NCBI GenBank assembly: GCA_023053575.1
Contig: JAKZAP010000018.1
Span: 19,992,202-20,056,201, forward strand
DNA length: 64,000 nt
Reading direction: 5' to 3'
Source of the DNA: Branchinecta lynchi
Lineage: Eukaryota; Arthropoda; Branchiopoda; Anostraca; Branchinectidae
Below the pieces are notes generated by a model, which was not told where the DNA came from, searched no databases, and saw only the letters and a program-made list of their open reading frames with translations. Positions 60,321-64,000 of this stretch are shown in pieces. Position 1 is the first letter of the stretch. Each line of letters opens with the position of its first letter. The position numbers and the translations under genes were made by a program.

Positions 60321-61540
60321 CATTGAGGTTGGATCCGACCTCAATCGAGAGGGACATTTTCCGGAAATGCTCAGATTCGAGTGAAACCCGCTGTGTCGCA
60401 TTATCAGATGCAGTAGATATGCCATTCACCTGTCCGAACAGAATCTGGTCACAGGGTGTCTGCGATCCCTGCCCAGTCCAACATGGGTGAGGGTGGCGAA
60501 GATTACTCAGGAACGCCCGGATTTGAATGAGCCTTGATGGCTGATACGAGCAGCTAATGCTCGAGATGTTCCATTTCTAGGTCCTAGGTCCAAACCACAT
60601 CCTGTGACGGTGGGGGAGTTAGAATGGGGTATTTTCTATACATCGTCAATTATTACTTTGTAGCACTTAGCCTACTAGTAACCATGTGGTGTTTGGGCTC
60701 TGTCATTTTTTTTATAATTTGCCAGTCCTGTTTAAAGTTGTATCTAAGTCTGATAGTCTACTGCAGAGAAGTGAGGTTTTGTTCAAGCCTCCTATTGACA
60801 GCTAAACATTTACCATCATTCCAACCTGAAACGTAGTTACTAAACAGTGCGAATCATTTATTTCTTTGCCGTAAATCAAACGGTAAGTTTCAAAACGGTA
60901 AATCCGAAATCCGAAAAAAGTCAAATTTGAAATCAGTTATAGGGAATTGTCGGGTTCCTAAGAAGTAATTTGTTCGTATAGTGGCCACTGTAAACACAGG
61001 TATTAGATCTTCGAAACACTTCTCATTTACTTTTGAATTTTTCACGAATTTTTCAAGTTACCATCACTGTTTCAACGCTTATCCGATTTTTGGCCTCACC
61101 CACGGACAAACCTATAATTTCTTCTGGTAGAACGCTGGACCACAGCCATACAGATGTTTGGCATGCTGCAAATTAGCTTCGGAGCCTACAAGTTAAGCTG
61201 TCTGAACAGTCTCTTCTAAAAATACTGGATGCTCGTCAACACGTTCATTGTTGGACAAATTTTAACATAGTCTGTTACAAAACTATTCCGGGACTAGTAA
61301 ACAAGCATTAGTTAGGCATGACTGAAAAAGATGCCACTCCTTCAGCTCTCTGCATTATGCTTTTCTCCTTTTGTTATAGCTTTCTCAGTATATTCTTTCT
61401 TCTGCAAGGTTAGGCAGTATGAGAAGGTTGTTAAAATCTTGGCAGCCTATCATTCAACGCCGCAGCGCGTCAGCCCGAAACATCAGCCCGACAACTACGA
61501 AACCACCCAACACCCCTGTGAGACGTTCTACGGATACGCT
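60321..61540. other. no gene recognised
   Basis: Unique-looking noncoding sequence. The + frame at 60,624-60,836 is hydrophobic but has no splice context or recognised family, and I do not call it. Confidence 0.4.
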
Positions 61541-61544
61541 CCCA

Positions 61545-62025
61545 GTGCACTCTAGCATCCAAGCCTCATCCAAAGTTTTCCCCATTCCGAGGAAAAACCG
61601 AAAGCAGACTCTACCATCGGATACGAGCAGGAGCAACAGCGCTGAACAACTCAGCCTTCGCCTTCAAGATCCCCACGATCGACGGCCATCCCCCCACCTC
61701 ACCTCTCTGCAGATTCTGTAGAACAATGAACGAAACACTGGACCATGTACTCTTCCAGTGTTCCCATCAACAAATACATCTGAACATCCATAGATCCCAA
61801 GCTGTCACCCTGTTCAAGAAGTCTCATCTCAATCCTTCAACCGAATCCATACGGAGCACATCACTCCCCCCTTCAGCCGAATCCTCAATCTTCAAGGCAA
61901 TCATATCCTTTCTGAGGACAGCAGACCTATTTGAGTGTGTATAAGTAGGCTAGACGACATCGCCCAGACCTGAAAAGGCAAAGTGGACAACTCCGATCCG
62001 ATGCCACACTGTAAAGAAGAAGGAG
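61545..62025 (+). pseudogene. 5'-truncated LINE ORF2 end, (GAA)n tail, copy 2
   Basis: Across a frameshift near 61,595 the sequence reads SRLYHRIRAGATALNNSAFA, PPTSPLCRFCRTMNETLDHV and LFQCSHQQIHLN, then a stop at 61,942. The RxRxG...CxxC...E(T)xxHxLxxC cluster is the zinc-finger-like C-terminus of many LINE ORF2 proteins. It ends CACTGTAAAGAAGAAGGAGAAG. It matches 45,750-46,035. Confidence 0.75.
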
Positions 62026-62224
62026 AAGCCTGGCCCATAGCCGAACAATGCTTGCCAGTTATGCTGCCAGTAGAAGGATCATTTACTTTGGCAAATTTTT
62101 GCTGACGGATACGCAGTTAAGCCTGGATAGAAGACGTGAAACTTCGCTATTTCTTTTGCTAACAATCTGCGACATGAAGTTTGTGGTCAAAGGGCAGTTA
62201 AACAGCTTACACAGCTTTTGTCTC

Positions 62225-62545
62225 TCTCTCTCGAAGGCAATGAGATATTTTGATGAAACTTGGTGTGAGGATTCTTTATGTTAAGGGACAAGTCTGGTTC
62301 ATAGATGTGCTATATAGTCCCTCACATTAGGGGGAGCAAGATCTTTTAAACAATTAATGAGGTGGTCGATTTAGGGGTAAGAAGATATATGACAATCATT
62401 TTCTACCCGGATATATATTTCGCCCGGGAATCCGGCTGAAACCAGAATTTTTTTTTCAAGTAGAAGTTTTGACGTAAGCCTATAGGGGTGAACGTGCGGG
62501 GTGAATCCGTGTCTGAACTTGGTTTTTTGAGCGACAGTTTTGAAA
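62225..62545 (-). repeat. 136-bp-unit repeat family, block G (inverted, partial)
   Basis: On the - strand it has CAAACTTCATTGTGAGG-type right-end sequence (+ strand TTTTGATGAAACTTGGTGTG), TCGACCACCTCATT, and CCGGATTCCCGGGCGAAATA. It is shorter and more diverged than the other blocks. Confidence 0.55.
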
Positions 62546-63768
62546 AAAAAATCGTCTGTTTTCATGGAACGACTCGGTTATTTTTACCGACTGACCGACA
62601 CACTTGGCGTCCCCCCTCCCCCCCCCCCAGTCGTGACGGCCCTGCTTGTTATTACCTTGCTAATGGAAAAGAGGTCTAACGGTCGGAATGGCTCAAGCTG
62701 GTCGTGCAAGATCTTCAACAATTCTTTGGATTTATACTTTCGGTTTGTTTACATTCAAAGCTTTAAGTGGGATGATTACAAATTAGGTTATTTCAATAGT
62801 TGTTTGGTTATTAGGCATGTGAAATGTCTTGGTTCTAAAGCTATTTGTATAGAAAAGTGATCAGCATTTTACTTTCAGACTCCACGTCTGAGCGCTTGCG
62901 CACTTGTTATTTTTAAGTGGTGAGACTAATTCATTTTGTCAGAAAAACAGTGCATTTTCCCAAGAATTTCAGTTTTCTAGCTACGCTATTTAAGACCATT
63001 TCTGGCTCGAAAGCCACAAAAGTGCTAACGCAGGAACGTAGCTCGTTCTTCACTCTACTACCATGGGGAATCTCAGATTCGTGATCTGGCCGGTTCTTCT
63101 GGAGTGGATCTACCAAGACCCACTTTTTTTTACCTTACCTTGCCAAAATTACCGTAAAAAGGAAAGAAGAGTACCTACATACTTGAACATCTCGAGATTT
63201 GAAGTCCTAAAGGTAGGTAAGAAGCTCCAAAAATATCAGGGTCGTCTTGAATTTCCCTGATATTTGTCGAATTTTTTTAAAATATTGACTTTTTCGACCA
63301 TCAACAATGGAATATTTTGCCGAAAATTAAAAAAAATTCTTCACAGTCCGAACAAATTTTTTTTCACTGAATTTTTTTGGGGGAAGGTCCTGGACCCTGG
63401 TAGATCATTCTGACAAATTTTCGTCAAAATCTGAGAAATTGATTTTTTTGCCTGGCTTTATTTCGCTGGAATGACCCAGCTCTGAACCATTAGTCCATGT
63501 GGTATGCGATGTACTAGCGTTATCAGTATAATTTAGGATGGATGGGCCTAATCTAAATCCAACAAGACGAACCCTAATCGATAGTCCTACGATAAGTCCG
63601 ACTTGTGACGCTCCAATCTAATCTCTTTGTCTTTGACCGTCGTACTTTTCCATAGATAATTATCAGCTCACTCCACATCAGTGCGTGACCCTCTCAATGT
63701 GATGCAATCAGACCTTTGAACCTATCGTGAGATTCCCCCTTTGTGACCGGTCAAATCAGGATACTAGG
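62546..63768. other. region upstream of transporter exon, no gene recognised
   Basis: Near 62,560-62,645 a CCGACTGACCGACACACTTG, poly-C and GTGACGGCCCTGC stretch resembles 22,190-22,290, again an hAT-like remnant. The 5' UTR and promoter of the transporter should lie here but I see no clear core element. Confidence 0.4.
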
Positions 63769-63889
63769 ATGACCCACGGTGCCCCCTTGAAGAGACAGGA
63801 CGATGACGATGAGTATGAGATGGCCCCTCCGCCTGATGGAGGCTGGGGATGGGTAGTGGTCTTCGCTTCTTTCATGATTCATATCATAG
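63769..63889 (+). CDS. monocarboxylate transporter (SLC16/MCT-like), first coding exon
   Basis: The ATG at 63,769 opens a 40-residue frame: MTHGAPLKRQDDDDEYEMAP then PPDGGWGWVVVFASFMIHII. It ends at CATAG|GTGAGT, one base into the next codon (Gly). DGGWGWVV at the start of the first transmembrane helix is the signature of the SLC16 major-facilitator family, which moves monocarboxylates such as lactate, or related organic acids, across membranes with protons (family knowledge). The acidic cytosolic N-terminus is usual. The remaining helices lie beyond the window, so the subtype and substrate cannot be told. Confidence 0.88.
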
Positions 63890-64000
63890 GTGAGTTTTGA
63901 TTTATTTCTAGTTAGTTCTTTTGTTGTAAGCAATGTCAATTCAGACAAAAACTTGATAGCGAGCTAATTTGATTGTCTGTACAAACTTCATTTGTTGTAG

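Noticed and set aside
63075..63210. Possible - strand exon with GTAAGG donor near 63,140
   Set aside because: The ATG frame inside it hits TAA before the donor and no partner exon was found.

Overview
The window is eukaryotic, animal nuclear DNA. The evidence is protein-coding exons with GT-AG introns, a SENP1-type SUMO protease split over at least twelve exons, a first coding exon of a monocarboxylate transporter (SLC16/MCT), and a very dense load of non-LTR retrotransposon fragments, hAT-like and TA-flanked inverted-repeat transposons and tandem repeats. An invertebrate metazoan is most likely. I cannot name the phylum from sequence alone.

Layout. 1-13.4 kb: mostly repeats, plus one orphan exon-like stretch on the + strand (407-517). 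13.446-46.819 kb: a SENP1-like gene on the - strand. Twelve coding exons were found. All eleven joins keep the reading frame, and together they give about 641 residues ending in an intact Ulp1/C48 catalytic domain (His, Asp, Gln, Cys). The introns are stuffed with mobile DNA. The largest seen (23,993-31,965) holds an apparently intact two-ORF LINE (ORF1 zinc-knuckle protein, ORF2 endonuclease/reverse transcriptase) antisense to the host gene. The 5' end of the SENP gene is not settled; a candidate first coding exon lies at 52,127-52,259. 46.8-63.7 kb: almost entirely nested inverted-repeat elements, a local tandem duplication that copied part of SENP exon 2, an hAT element with a transposase remnant, and tandem repeats. 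63.769 kb to the end: first coding exon of an SLC16-type transporter on the + strand, divergent from the SENP gene and running out of the window.

Several repeat families recur. They include a roughly 136-bp-unit family (seven blocks), a roughly 300-bp MITE carrying a TGACGTCA core (four copies), foldback elements with a CGGCCCTTCTTGG core (four copies), hAT MITEs with 8-bp target duplications, and many truncated LINE 3' ends finishing in a small stem-loop, ATAAATAA and a short microsatellite. I did not find a host defence system or another new multi-gene system. The most unusual content is the nested transposon architecture and its contact points with SENP exons.
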